Assembly: GCA_011009095.1 (NCBI GenBank)
Contig: VTPC01091011.1
Coordinates: 1 to 64,000, forward strand
Direction of reading: 5' to 3'
DNA length: 64,000 bases
DNA from: Ignelater luminosus
Lineage: Eukaryota > Arthropoda > Insecta > Coleoptera > Elateridae
Shown piece by piece: positions 10,813 through 24,200 of this stretch; the first letter of the stretch is position 1; every line of letters begins with the position of its first letter. A program made the translations under genes and the position numbers. The notes beneath the pieces are model-generated. The model was not told the origin of the DNA, did no database searches, and saw nothing but the letters and a program-made list of their open reading frames with translations.

Positions 10813-12219
10813 ACCAATCAAACCATTAAGTTTATTCAATTCGACATGGTTCCCATAGTGTGATTATCTATCTTACAAGCCGATATTGTAAATAAACGCT
10901 ATTCATTAGTTTTATGTACATATATTGATAAAACTTCATTAATCTTCCAATTAGTTGTAGCCACCTGCATCTTGATCTCTGTACATTGTGGTAATTTGCA
11001 GGTTACATCTGAGCGTCTTAACTAAATTTGATGTCTAATGTACAAAAACGTGTTATTGATAAACTCTATATTAATGTCGTTTTTTACAACATACCTACTC
11101 ACTAAGATTATTCTTAGACTGAATTCTAGTGCCATAGATACTGATCAGTAAGGCTTTTTATATAGAAAAGAAACTTCTCCTCAAGTTATTATTTGGAAAT
11201 ACTTTTTGTTCCCACATGCTAACTTGAAGATAATCACATTTTAAGAAATGTCAAAATTGGTTCCAGTATTTTCGCTTACCAAGATAACTAGAAACCTACT
11301 CAAGGTATCAGAAAGGCGGTAGATTTGGATACAGTCATTGTAATGAAAAGCAACAAGCCTGGAATTCGTTCTTGTATAATATTTACTTACAATCAATGAA
11401 GCAGTTGGAGGATCAAATAAATACTGTATAAATATTATTTATGGACAGACAATAGAACACTTCTGGATACTTGCCAAAACTACAAGACATAATCAGTTAC
11501 TTTATCATGTCACTTCAGGAAGTAGGACACCCTAAAGCTGAAAGATCAATTGAAAATTTTTGTAAAACACGTGACTACTTCATATGAGAATTCACAACGA
11601 GGCTGATTCAACTTCCTTCCATTTATTGTATATTATCCAGCGTTTGATGACACTTATAACGATGGAAATGTTTTGACCATTGCCACTCATGATTTGATTG
11701 TGCTTCAATTATTCCTATAAGTCAGATTCTGAGCATTATTTGCAAGAAAGGTTGATGTTGAATAAACCTTCTGACCTTGAAAGTGCACTAGCGTTTTTCA
11801 ACCTTTTTGCTTATATAATTCCCTATATCTATGCAGAGTCTATAAATTAGGGACATTTTATTTTATGGGCATGTAAATGACTTGACAAGTCTAGTTCGTC
11901 TGCTCATTGTGTTTTGACAAGTTTTAAAGTTGTCCTACACTTTTCTTTATTAAATTCCTATTGTGTTCGGTACATTGAAACTGGTCTAAAAACTAAACTA
12001 GCCTTAAAACTAAATTACTACAGTCTAAAGTTGTTCTAAAGTTGCAGTTGTCTTGCTCGACACTATAAGCCTCTAATTTTCTTTTGCACTGTTACAATAA
12101 ACTAACTTATGCCAGTATATATGGTCAGTACTTCAGTCAAGCTCGACCCGAGTTTCATTCAAGCCTGCTCTAATATTTTATGCACAAGGTAAAAAATAGG
12201 CGACTCTAGTTTAGCACTC
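10813..12219. other. AT-rich non-coding stretch
   Basis: No gene, terminal repeats or tandem array can be supported here. Short open segments around 11460-11760 look like degraded coding sequence but carry no diagnostic motif. Confidence 0.45.
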
Positions 12220-12960
12220 ACTACATTAATTATGGGCATTAAAGGGCTTAGTTCTCTTCAATCTTCTTGGCGGGTTGTCATTATCTAGGAATTAGATTGT
12301 TTCGCTATTAAGGTGGCCAATATCATTGTTAAGTACAAACGCGCCGTGCAGTATTTACTGTGTCCCGGAGTACTTTATTTTGAATTGTTTGTGTTCTCTT
12401 TGTATGGTACTGTTTAGCGTACCCCAGAGTTGGATGCCATACATCCATACTGTACTGTAGTTTACCGGTGATGGTTTTTGATATCTGTTTTAGTTCCAGA
12501 CATACAGCTACTGCAACGTTTTAAATTGACTTTGTTATGTGTTGATAATTGAGAGTTTTGTCCCAATAATCAGTACAATTTTTAATAGTTCAAACCTAGT
12601 TCCTCATATTTCTTTTGATGGTATTTTGGTATCGAGAGACATGCCAAAGTATTTGATCGTATTCTCATATTGAACGAAAATTTAATTTATGAAAATTAAT
12701 AGCTAGGCCATTTCTGTTTTTGTTGGTGTAGTTGATGATGTGTACTGATTTCCGTTCGTTTAGTTTTATTCTCCAGTTACCGATGTGATTACTCGCTTTC
12801 TGGAGGTTTGTCGTAGCATCTTCTACGTCATCTCCTACTGCCAGGATGGCAAACGTGACTGTTGCACGTATATAATAGATAGAGAATAGGTTCCTAGAAC
12901 AGTGCTCTGTGAAACCCTTGCTCTCATCTATTCTAGATCAGGGATCTTATCATCCTGTTT
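12220..12960 (-). pseudogene. Jockey-type non-LTR RT fragment (copy B)
   Basis: Read on the minus strand from 12960 downward, the frames give VSQSTVLGTYS (family GVPQGSVLGP-L) at about 12884-12918. The segment after the (absent or decayed) FADD follows at 12755-12822 as LQKASNHIGNWRIKLNERKS, and then YFGMSLDTK (family YLG--LD). Further down YGIQLWGTLNST is at about 12405-12443, the strongly conserved YGI-LWG thumb motif of Jockey elements. The tail DNDNPPRRLKR near 12240-12275 resembles the Jockey C-terminus. Several stops and frame changes occur. The N-terminal RT, the endonuclease and ORF1 are absent: a 5'-truncated copy, as expected from target-primed reverse transcription. Confidence 0.8.
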
Positions 12961-13149
12961 AATTCATGCAATCTAATAATTCTTGAATGTCAAAATTCAT
13001 TAAGAAAATCACGATTTAATCTTTCTCCATTTGCCAATGATTCCTACAATAAATTTATTTTATGCTACTTTATTTTTCTTTGTATTATTGTTAGTATCAA
13101 TAGTTTTTGATGAATTGTTATATAAATTAATTATCTACTTATAGTTGTT

Positions 13150-14090
13150 GAGATCTGTACGTAGGGTGTGTTTTGACATATATCAGGGTGCAACCACTAT
13201 AGCTTGAAGTAATTTGAATTGGATCTTTGGATATCTTCTGATGTAACCATAGAGTGATGATATGTGATAACTAAGATTCGTTAACTTAGATTTTTCATTT
13301 TTCTAACCATTTTCTAAAAAAGGTTAGGTGCTCTTGAAGGCTTGATGAGGCTATTGAGTGATCTTTGTTAGTTGCAAACATGGCCGTGTCGATTGTAAAC
13401 GTATCGATCATTGTTTCTATGAATGTTGGTAAATTGGAAGTATACATACAGAAGATGTCCAAAAATGCTTCTTAGGGGTACACCTAAATGGATGAGGAAG
13501 TGGCTGGATTTATCTTTGTTTCAAATCGATTATTATTTACGTATTACTTTAGCAGGTTGAAGTAGCTTACAGAGAGAACTATTTTGGTCTTAAATAGTGA
13601 ATGCTAGCTAGACTTACATCCAGAAATGCGGCACTGCAGTACTGTGCGATTTCCATTGATTTGTTCTGGTTTTTGTTAACTCTTCTAAAAATTTCAGTCC
13701 GTAGAGTATCAGTTTGAATGTCATTAATTTTTAATCAGTTTCCAATGAGTTGGGCTAGTATCTAAATGGCATTAAATAATATGTATTAGTTTTACTAAGT
13801 TTTTTTTGATCTTGCTCTATTTCTTGATCTAGCTTTTGTAGGGAGAAACCAGCTGAAAAATGTTTTGCAGATAGATTGGCTTTATGCTTGTTACTTTTTG
13901 CCCGATGGTCTTGATGATACTAAACATTGCGTATTGGAGTATTTGGTTATATTTCATTCTACGGTTAGGTATGTAAGTTAGTTCACAGTTTGACCTTGTC
14001 TTTTCAGCCATTAGTTTCTTAATTTGAAAATCCTTCTTTTTAGTACAAGTTTGGGTCTTGCTGTTAGTTGAAACCTTAGGATTCACAGTT
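13150..14090 (-). pseudogene. Jockey-type non-LTR retrotransposon fragment (copy A)
   Basis: Minus-strand reading. At 13829-14086 a frame contains KDFQIKKLMAEKTRSNCEL and an N-R-MKYNQ stretch, resembling the linker between endonuclease and RT (family IAEKR--R--WQ-TR-P--K--YN). After a deletion the RT appears: QYCSAAFLDVSLAF at about 13603-13655 (first catalytic motif region AAFLDVSQAFD). A degraded GVPQGS-LGP-LY block follows at 13420-13490, then DTAMFATNKDHSIASSSLQE at 13326-13391, the FADDTAI-----D region with the first Asp lost, followed by FFRKWLEK and a HIITL stretch. Its motifs overlap those of copy B, so A and B are two separate insertions on the same strand about 200 bp apart, not one element. 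Confidence 0.78.
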
Positions 14091-15640
14091 CTGGTAACCA
14101 GATATTATAGATATGATACCCTTAATCATTATCAGTCTCAGAAACGATATCTCACCTGTGTTGTGAGATTTTTGTTAGAAGCATTTTCTGTGCTCCTGAA
14201 ACTGCTTTAAGCAGTAGATCATCCCATAGCCCTCTTCTCTATATAAAGTTATCCAACAAATTTGAGCAGTTCTCAAGTACCTATTCTATGTTAGCTAGTT
14301 ATCAAAAATATGACAATTGTGCTTTGAACGAGTGAGCGTATAGGGCGCTAAATGAGCAAATCTATTCCATTTTTGCTCAATGTTTCATTTCCGGCTCTGA
14401 ATTATTGAACCGATTTTAAAATTGAAACGCTAAATGAACAAACGTTACAGCACACTTCGTGCTCGATTGTTGTTATCCACAAAAGAAGAAAGTTAGGAAA
14501 AATCTTCTTTTTTCGAAAATATATAGAATTTTGAATCAACTTTATTGAATTTGTGCATTATATTTTATTATTCTTACTATGTATAAAATAAGAATTATCA
14601 TCTAAACATTTTAAAATAATATCTTAACGTGTAAGTTATTATCAAAGAGTTTGATGCGCCTCTCGAGGTTTATGGTAAGTTTATAATATAGCAGTGGTGG
14701 GTATATTAAATTTAATATGCAAAGCAGTTGGTTTGCAGAAATTATGAATATGTTGAATATCTGATGACATTCTCAAGATTCTTCATTTAAAAATTTCCAC
14801 ATGTAATCAAGTCCTTTTCTTTATTTGCTTGTTCTACCAACACTTGCATTTTTTATTTCTAATATTTTACTACTGAGTTTTCTCATTCGATAAAAGATCT
14901 GTGTAGATCCTATAAAATTTTTAAAAATTCTGATTTAAGAAAAATAATGAGAGCTTGTTTGTGATTTTGATTTTCTGTGCGATAGTGAAATGTAATTTAT
15001 AGGTAGTGGTAGTTCAAAACAGAATCATTTAGAACAGCTCGTTTAATAAGCTACTTATTAATAATAATGGAGCCGCATTCCAACGAAAAGAATTTTAACC
15101 ATACCATGGTACTTTTTGTAACTTTTATGTTGTTCTTTATTAGGCATCTTGACCTAAACTAAATCATTATGAATAGACTTCTGGACAGTAGCAGCCGGCA
15201 TGACATGGCATAATATTTTTGGTCTACCTTGATATGAAACCGTTCCCATTCAAGAATTTGAAAAGAACATTAATTTCTATAGAACCGAGCTTTTTTCCTT
15301 TTTAATTAAAAAACCATTAATTGAACCATAATTTTTGTAGTCTTTTGTTTGGGTGTATTTGTTAACATTTTAATTATTATTGGTGTATTGTTAGAATATG
15401 ACCAATAAAAAAACTTAACAATATCATTACGTTAATCATTATTTAATAGTAATTGCGTAATTTAGTTCTTGAGTGTTTTGCTTTTTTCCGCTTGACTTGA
15501 GCTTTAGAAAATTGTTAATCTTAAGTAAATAACAGAAATTGCCGCAAGAAATTTAATTTTAATCAAATAATAATTGTAATAAAGCAAAATCGAAGTAATT
15601 AAGTAATTAGAAACGCGTCAATATGGGTAATGTATGTTAA
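14091..15640. other. AT-rich non-coding stretch
   Basis: There is a short direct repeat of CGCTAAATGARCAAA at about 14347 and 14428. No genes are recognised. Confidence 0.4.
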
Positions 15641-15644
15641 TTAA

Positions 15645-17690
15645 TTCTGAGAAAAATAAAGATCACGCCAAGGAGGGGCTGGAATACTATTACACAAAAA
15701 GTTTCAACCTGCATCAAAGACATAACTTACAGAAGTGAAAGGATGATTAAAATACAACTAAAGATGAACAATAGATCCATGAACCTTATTAGGGTGTACG
15801 CACCGGATATTAGTAAAAACAAACATCAAAGAGACTACACGAAGTAAACTATCTAATCCCCCCCTAAAGAACACGTAAAAAATAATGGGCCATCTAAATT
15901 CACAAACTGGAACACATATTATCTCTAACATAAAACGACACTTCAGTGAAGACACAAAGAATGAAAAGAGAGAACTACTAGTGGATTTCTGCTATCAAAA
16001 TAACATGAGAATCAACAATACATGCTTCGAACACAATGAAAAGTAATATGGCAAAACACCCGTGGATAAACATCCAAACCAAATATCAGACGTCACGACA
16101 CTCAACTCTACAAACATTGGAAGCGACCATAGTTTGCTACTCTATAAATTGAGAAAAGGATGTAATGCAAAAAGATAACCAAAAGAAGCAGGAAAAATCA
16201 CAACAAAAATAAATGTGGAAAGTATGAACAATGACAGCACAAGGTCACTATATCAAGACTGAATAAAGCAAAAGATCTCCACAAATGAAATAAAACCAAA
16301 GGATAACGTCAAGATAGCTTGGGAGTAACTAAAAGCAAATATAGTGAAAGCGGCAGAAGAAGCATATGGGAAGAGAAAAGTACAGAAAAAAAAATCAGTA
16401 TAACGTAATGGTTTACAGAAGAAGATAAAAAACTGAGTAAAAAAAAACCTAAAATACAGAACGACAAAAACCGCAAACGACCTGAATGACTATAAAGACA
16501 CACGAAACAAAGCCAACGCACAAATCAGCAAGATAAAAGAGGAGTATTAGAAGATATTCACCAAAGATATGGAACACGATTTAACAGATGCCCAATGTAA
16601 AGTGTGGAAGATGACTAGAAACAGAAAGGCTGAAGTAAACGAGACAACCTCGATAAATATCATAAGTGGAGAAGGGAACCTGAACAGCCAACCAACTGTA
16701 GACATGAGATATGATGTTGAAATAGCCAAAGAAGACTTACAAAAGACGGTGTCAGAATTAAGAAACAGAAAAGCACCAGGGATGGAAGACATAGTCAACG
16801 AATTGCTGAAATACGGCGAACAACCACGGCAAGATCAAATACTCAGATTTATTAAAATTGTGATACAACACTAAAGAATCTCCGAAGACATTAAAACAAG
16901 TATTACGATACTAATCTTTAAGAAACCAACTTAATACTCGAAAAATTGGACAACTTAATTGAAAACGGTGAAGAACAGATAGGATTCAAAACAAACAGAT
17001 CAACAACCGCCGCCATTTTTGTAGTACTACAAATATGTGAGAAGATAAAGATAACCTCTGCAATACATCAAGGGGACTCACTCAGCCCAATGTAATTCAA
17101 TATAATAATGGACAAAATCATCAAAGTCATAAGAACAATGGTAGGATAGAGAATGGATGGTAAAAACATCCAACTGACGATGCCTTCTTATTGCGGATAG
17201 CAAAGACAACTTACAAAGGCGGTTATATCGGTTTGTAAGATCAGCTGGCCACTATGGTATGGAAGCATTTAAAGAAAAAAATGTCTGCAAGAGATCGCAT
17301 GGTGCAACAAGTATATGTCAAATGAGAACAAGCGAGACAACTGTTTAGAACAACCGAGGTGAGAACCCTAAGACGTATAGTTGGTAAAACATTAAGAGAT
17401 ATAGTACCCAGCCTTCAAATAGCGGAACAATGTGGAACAGCGGACATTATAAAATTTACTGAAGTTAGACGGAAAGAATGAAGCGAACAGGTAGATAGAA
17501 TGAACAGAGACAGACTCCCCAAGATTGCTAAAGATGGAGAACCAACTACCAAAACACCGCAAGGCAGACTCCCAAAACAATGGGCACAAAGCTGCATATC
17601 ATCATCAGCCGAATCCCCACCAAGACACAGCAATAAGTAATATCAACTAAATAAACAACCAATTTGCCTTTTAAAAGAAGAAGAAAAACT
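15645..17690 (+). pseudogene. RTE-like non-LTR retrotransposon, degraded
   Basis: The plus-strand frames follow the order of an RTE ORF. The AP-endonuclease comes first: GVGILLHKKFQPC and RMIKIQLKM then LIRVYAPD at 15670-15810, IMGHLNSQTG at about 15880-15915, ELLVDFCYQNNMRINNTCF at about 15970-16030, and NIGSDHSLLLYKL at about 16110-16150 (family GSDH-LV). The pre-RT linker and finger region follow at 16569-16874, ending in ELRNRKAPGMEDIVNELLKY (family L--GKAPG-D-I--ELLK). The RT appears as FKTNRSTTAAIFV (family GFR--RST-DAIF) and AIHQGDSLSPM (family GVRQGDSLSP-LF), with FADD missing. A C-terminal PQGRLPKQWAQSC matches the G-RPPKRW-DSW end. The 3' end is an AAG-rich tail at 17670-17685, characteristic of RTE. 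Stops and frameshifts are numerous and the catalytic YADD region is deleted. Confidence 0.85.
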
Positions 17691-18049
17691 AAGTAATATT
17701 AAAGAAAAAGAATTTTCGCTTAGGGTAAATAGGTTTTAAACTTCGAAATTTCAAAAAACAAGCTGAACTCTTGAAATAATGTTTACATATAAAGTCACAA
17801 ATTAATTAAACTTCAATAGTGTAACTGTCCTTTATCAACAAATAGAAACATAGTTAATATAACGCAATAGAGTCTACTGTGTGATTTGCCCGCTTCTTCT
17901 AACAGGAGAAACCGGACCATTGATTGGGTTTATTCAACTCTTTTTTGATATGTTGGTGAATTTCATCCTCATTTTCTTTGTCTAGTTACATACAGAACAT
18001 TTCAGTTCGGTCCTGGGAGCCATGTGAATTCATCTCCATAACTGTACCT

Positions 18050-18740
18050 ACCTGATATAAAACTCTATAGGAACACCGTTACATTACTGCTGAAGTTAGT
18101 GGAAAAAAATAAGTTGGCAAGTGCCGTCTATTCGTGCTTTGGATGAGATTCTTGTATTTATTCGGAACCTTTTGGTGTCGAGGGACTCGGTTCTCTTACC
18201 AGAGTAGAAACTTAACATGAATGCTTTTCCTGCTGCCACAATTTTGTATGTTGAAGTTGACCTAATATCGATACTTGCATATCTAAAGTTTTTTGCCACG
18301 CTTTAGATGTATCGCAACTGTCACAGCATCTAAAAAAGGCAGGAATGGTGTAAAACAACCTAACGTGTTTTGAAATGCCACGCTGCTGAAGACCATTCCC
18401 AGAAATTAAAAGCTTTACTTTTCGCGTCTTTTCAGTTAAAATGACATAAGTGCCAGCAGCTATCACATGAACCATGAATATCATCTGTGTCTTGTTGTTT
18501 ATGTTTGGAAGAAACTCGGCTGCTGCATTTTCATCTAAGATGGCATTAAGCGAGACTGCGCAATTCGTCGTTCGTGCTCAACTTCCTTGGTTGGTGACTC
18601 ATGGTAACCATTAAAAACAATGTTCACTTCTTCATCGGCTAGATGGTTGCGCTTACTTTCCCATTTAGGTAACCATCGCTGGCAGCAAAGGAGGCCCCAA
18701 ATCAAGTTCATATGCAAGTGATGCGTCTTCTTCATGAAAC
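18050..18740 (-). pseudogene. Second FEN-like family fragment
   Basis: On the minus strand a frame ending at 18535 contains VNIVFNGYHESPTKEVEHER, which lines up with the VVFDGY----TK--EH-RR block seen in the plus-strand copy at 9.0 kb (the expected Asp is Asn). Downstream frames give NGLQQRGISKHVRLFYTIPA and CDTSKAWQK (family GCDTTSA), then YSGKRTESLDTKRF (family Y-GK--ESLD-LR). The expected LPPT--AAK-HS-R-Y-QVQ block survives only as scattered residues near 18050-18110. The copy is truncated at both ends and heavily mutated. It has drifted further than the first copy. I assign it by motif order only. Confidence 0.42.
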
Positions 18741-19989
18741 TTTAATTAAATAGATTTAATAGCTTTTCTTAGAAACGAATTGTCAAATAGAGAGAGAGGC
18801 CTTGATGTTAATTTGTAGGCAGATACTCTGCAAGTTCCATGTGCCTCAAACAATACAGAGCATTCTGTGAAACAAGTGCACTGGGTTTACATCCGCGATA
18901 TTTTCACAAATAACAGTTGCTAGTGATCAGACGACAAGCTAGAGAAACGATTGCTGGAATCCATCTAGCAACTGCAAAATTGTCTTCGTATCACGTTTTT
19001 TTTTGCGGTTATCACAAAGCTTCACCTGTTGTCCCAAGAATTTTGATAATACGGACTTCATTGATCGCATAAAGGTTTGCTCACTAGTCAAATCTTGCCA
19101 TAATATAGTATCTGTCCAAACAGTAAACAAAGCACGCAGTCAAGAAACGATCATTTGCCGTGATTTTTTCAAATTGCTAAAATAAGGTGTGTTTCCAGCG
19201 TGTGCCCCTATTTGCTAGTTAAAATCATTGGGTAAATCTAAACTAAAATCCAAACAAACAAGAATAGTTACAATTTGGTAACTAAAGAAAATAGGACTGA
19301 AAGGGAGGGTATTCATGAACGCCGTCGCAGATCTTGCTAAAATGGAAACTAGAACTAAGTTATTGCACGATTCTGCCAGTTTGTATATCGAAGACACGTA
19401 AGATGTTAAGTAGAGATAAACATTTTATTGGACATTTTGGTCTTGCTTCTCAGATCATCTTTGACAGGCTTCTACCAAATGGATTCTTTTAATATCGGTG
19501 CCAATATAAAGGCACTTCATTTGTTGCCCAAACTGTTATAATAATAGGTGACAATTCATAGCTGATCTAACTTTTGTTAAAAGCTTACATGATTTAGCCT
19601 ACTGTTGTGAAATGTGAAAAAAAACTAAAATTCTTTGTCATTGCTACAATTTTCATTGGATCAAGATATACTACTGGGTTCATTCAAATATTTGGACAAT
19701 ATAGTTGGAAATAACAGGGATCATGGTCACGCTGGATAATATTGAGTCAAGATGATTTTATTGAATACTTTCAGAAGATTCATTTAGCTCGACTTCTTCT
19801 TGTAGTAGGCATTTTTTTTCATTTTGTGCACCTGGAATTCTGAAACATACCTGAATACCAACACCAATGATCAAACAAAAAGGATTGAAAGTGTTAAGCA
19901 TCAGAAGTATAACTGATAGAGAACACTGTTTTTTTGAAAGAACTTAGGTTAAATGGAAATAATAACAGTTTGAATACTATTTATAACTA
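18741..19989. other. Non-coding stretch before mariner
   Basis: Several 60- to 70-codon open frames on both strands lack recognisable motifs. Part of this may be the N-terminal side of the minus-strand FEN-like remnant, but I cannot support it. Confidence 0.35.
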
Positions 19990-21248
19990 TGTCCAGAAAG
20001 TAAGTACATTTTCTATTTCCCGCCGTTGCAGCGATGCGATTTGAGTTAGTTATCTGCTGTTATCGTGTCACAGTGCTTGTTTATAATGGCGAAGGTAATT
20101 GAAAATTCCGCCGATTGCGAGATTAGATCAGTGATTCGGTTTCTCAATGCGAAAAATTTGAAACCAGTGGACATTCATCAACAGCTCTCTGAGGTGTATG
20201 GACAGAATGTAATGAGTTATTCTATGGTTGTGAGATGGGTAAAAAAATTCAACAATGGCCGTGTAAACGTGCACGATGAAGGAAGAAGTGGACGTCCATC
20301 ATTGGTTAATGATGAACTTGTTCATACAGTGAATGAAAAAAATTAGAGGAAACCGTAAGTTTACGATTTCTCTTCTTTCTATGGAATTTCCCCTAATTTC
20401 ACGATCCCTTCTTCATGAAATTGTTCATGACAAACTGGGATATCGAAAGCTTTGTGCACGCTTGATACCGAAAACTCTTATCGAGAATCACAAGAAAAAA
20501 CGCCTAGGTGCTGCTCTTGAATTTTTGACTCGTTATCACAATGACGGGGACCATTTCCTTAACAGTATAGTGACTGGGGACGAGACTTGGGTAGCCTATG
20601 AGACACATGAGACAAAATGGCAATCGATGGAATGGAGGCGCACATCATCACCAGCAAAGACAACATCGAAGCCGAATTTGACAACCCGGAAAATCATGTG
20701 CACAGTGTTTTGGGACAGATGTGGTGTTCTTTTAGTGGACTTTCTACCACGGGGCGAAACAATTACCGCTATTGCCTACTGTGATACGCTAAGGAAACTG
20801 CGTCGTGCAATTCAGAATAAGCGCCGTGGAAAGCTCACTAGCGACATTTTGTTGATTCATGACAATGCTCGCCCCCACACTGCAAACCTTACACAGCAAC
20901 TTTTGATTCAATTTGGATGGGAACAATTTGACCACCCACCGTATAGTCCGGACCTTGCTCCCAGTGACTTCTTCCTGTTTTTAAGCCTAAAATCAAACCT
21001 CGCTGGCAAGAAATTCAATGACGACGATGAGATTAAAGAACATGTTGCAACTTGGTTACAGTCACAGGCGTCAACGTTTTATGACGAAGGAATACAAAAA
21101 TTAGTGCCACGCTACGATAAATGCTTACAAAATGGTGGTAGCTATGTTGCCTAATAGTTTTAAGTTTACAGATTATTTTACAATAAATTATTTTCCTAAT
21201 ATACATTTGTTTTATTTTACCAGCAAAAATGAACTTACTTTCTGGACA
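19990..21248 (+). mobile_element. mariner transposon, nearly complete (1259 bp)
   Basis: The terminal inverted repeats start TGTCCAGAAAGTAAGT (16 of 16 identical at both ends; 22 of the first 23). The element is bounded by TA at 19988-19989 and 21249-21250, the target duplication of Tc1/mariner. The 1.26-kb length is that of a canonical mariner. It contains one transposase gene in the plus orientation with about 95 bp of 5' and 95 bp of 3' untranslated sequence. The high identity of the ends and the nearly open gene suggest a comparatively recent insertion. Confidence 0.95.
20086..21154 (+). pseudogene. mariner transposase with a single +1 frameshift
   Basis: It starts at ATG 20086 (MAKVIENSAD; an in-frame GTG upstream at 20065 is less likely). 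The N-terminal helix-turn-helix pair ends in VVRWVKKFNNG and the mariner linker DEGRSGRPS. The frame breaks in a run of seven A at 20336-20342, where one base is extra, so frame 1 stops at 20346 and the rest is open in another frame to 21154. The catalytic domain keeps TGDETW (first Asp), HDNARPH (second Asp) and YSPDLAPSDFF (third Asp). There are exactly 34 residues between the second and third, giving the D34D signature of mariner. Counting without the extra A gives 355 residues, close to the usual 345-350. All three catalytic Asp are present, so the homopolymer insertion is the only obvious lesion; an assembly error is a real alternative. Confidence 0.93.
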
Positions 21249-21250
21249 TA

Positions 21251-24200
21251 GTGATATTTAGATAGAGAAAGGGGGATACTGCGCCATTGCAATATCATGT
21301 TTTATCATTAATACCTTCAGCAACATTTCTCCAGAGATTGATTCCCTTGGTTTCAAAAAAAGAAATCAGGCAGGAGGGCACTTACCCTATTTCAGAATTT
21401 CTTTGTTAATAGTTTGCTTTTTTGATGGTTCCGTGTGAACCGTTTTTGAAAATGGTAAGCAGGAGTGCTATTATGCAATCAGTAGGATTGTTTTTAATTC
21501 AATAACGGTTATTTAACTACATTTTGGATGGTAATAATAAACACCTACACAGGTAAATGTGTACTTAGAAGTTTAGCAAATAAGACATACTACCGCAGTG
21601 CTTCGAATTAACTTTGACGTGTTATACAGCGTGAGAAGTCAGTAATGAACCATTAGAAGATCAAAATAATACGTAAATAGAGGTGTAATTAGTTTAATGC
21701 ATCTTATACTGTACGATAATAATATAGATGTTATGTTCGCTGGATGCCATTTTCAGATTTAGAATAAGGAAGTAAGACAGATTTGTGATTATTTTCTCCA
21801 ACATTTTCTTATTTAAATTTCAACTAATTTTAAAACGAGTTTTAGACAGATAAGTTAATTTCTAACAAATTATTCAAGATTAACACATATTCACGCACGC
21901 TAACCACACAATATTTTCGTTTTACCACTTTTTATATGTAATAACATTCAGTGATATTAACATATAAACTGCGCAAAATTTTCGAAGCATAAAGTTCATA
22001 AACTCATAACAATTACCATAACAAAACGTTCAGCAAACTGAACACGTCATCTGAAATGGTCATAAAATATTTATAAAAGTTGTTATAAAAGCTGTGATAT
22101 ATTCCTACCGGATGCAATTCAAAAAAATCTATTACCTACATGAATTTATTATCATCAACCTGATCTAAATATGAATTTAACTAAAATTTTTTTTCAGCGA
22201 GTGTGAAATTATTCTTTGTTAATTCATTGTATTGTGGGAAGAGTAATAAATCTAATTTTTTGTAAAATTCGTTGTTATAATTAACCAGTCGACTGGCTCG
22301 TTAGTCTACCTACATGATTATATGGTATGTTAAAAATAAATAAAATAATTTTTAAAATTTCTTAATAATGAATTCCATAAGAGTTGTTTATGGAATATCT
22401 TGGACAGCTTCTCCATCATCCAAATGCTATTGTTTTTATGGTAATATTATATCATGAGATTTCCTTTGAAAACACCGCATCAGTATTTCAAATATTTCTA
22501 ATTTATTACTGTCCATCCTCATAAATAATTTTAAATTATGCCATATTTAGGTATGCAGAACAAAAAATTTTTATTTTTAAAACAAACGCTTCTGGTTTCT
22601 GCCGTCGATGTCCTTGTTAAATAGCCGACTGATTTTTACCTAAAATCTTTTTCGTCAAACCTTTCACACGGACAATTCTTGGCCGATTTGTTTTTAAATT
22701 CCCAAGTGTTTAACACCATCTCTTTAGTATAATGTTCCTATGAACGGGGTAAACTATAAATTAGGCATGTCCTGGCGTCTTATTACCTTATAACTCAAGA
22801 CAAGGGTGTGGTGGAATCTAATTATCGCTTGAATCTATAAGCTTTGGCCGGTTGTTTGATGGGGCTCATATTCATTCCACCAAGTTAAACCTGAAACATA
22901 TTTCCTTACCTCCTTAATTAGTACGTGAAAAATCTAAACTTGCTCTATTTTTAGTTCAATTAGTTTTGTAAGCAAAAATAAATGATTTTTCTCATTGAAT
23001 CATCCACTTAAACCTTTTAATAGAAATTCTTTTTGTTGCTTTATCTATGAGAAATTGCAGTGGAAATTAAGTTTAATTCGATTAATTATTAGAAATCCCA
23101 AGATTTATATTTATTAAAGGCACGATAAGAATGATTCATTTTAAAATTTTATTACGACTCGGGTGTAATTTTAGGACGCCTAGATGGTCTTTTCAAGACC
23201 CTCTGTTCCGGTCCGTGGTGGTCAGGCCACCTTAAACCAACACTTCCTTGGAGGCGGAAACTTTGTTCTAACTACATGCGAACTTGGGTCTCTTTGACAC
23301 CGCTATTAAGTTGATATTTGATGTTAATTATGCATGATGGTGACATAGAATGATGATTATACGAATTAATTCGTTAAGTAGCTTTATTATCTACAATAAT
23401 TTGATAAATATCTTTTCAACAGTCTAATTATCCGCTAGGTTTATACATTAATTATTGTACTTAAAAGTAAGATTTGAATAATTTAAAGTTGATTACTCTC
23501 TTTATAGTTTTGAGTGCAATTTTGTGTAAAATCGATCACGAGTATTATCTTTCTACAACAAAATCTAGGATACATACCGAAGAATCTTTGAATGATTAAT
23601 TACAGCTTACTCTTGTGAGTCGAAAATGGAAACTCTCCATAGAAACAAATTAAATTTATATTAGGCTCGCTTTATCTGAATATAGAACTATCTATAATAC
23701 AAAATTGTCAATCACTGTTTAAAGACAATAATATTTTGTACTAAATAACTGCAGACGTTATTTCATTCCTTGTCGGAATCAATAAATTCAATTCGCCCAA
23801 TGAAATTTCCGTTAAAATAACTTAAGAATATTTAAATTAGAAAAATATGTTTTAGTCTTATTAAAATTTCTAATTTCATAATTATAATATAATTAATTAA
23901 TATTATCATTCACTATGGTAACGATTAAAGGATCACCGATACACCTTACTTCCGCTGTACAATAACATTTCAAGCGTAAAACTACGGATCTGTGAATGTT
24001 TTCTTTTCGGCAAAACCTTCTTGACTCTAATTTCTCATCAATACGTTCTTTTGCACAGAGAGAAAGTTCTTAGAGCTTTATTCAATTTCCCATGTACTCG
24101 TTGAAGCCAATTATCTTCCTACTAACTATCCACTCAATACTTTGGTTTGGCTTGCAAAACTGCACTTGATTCTGGTCGCGAGGGAAATGTAACTACAAGG

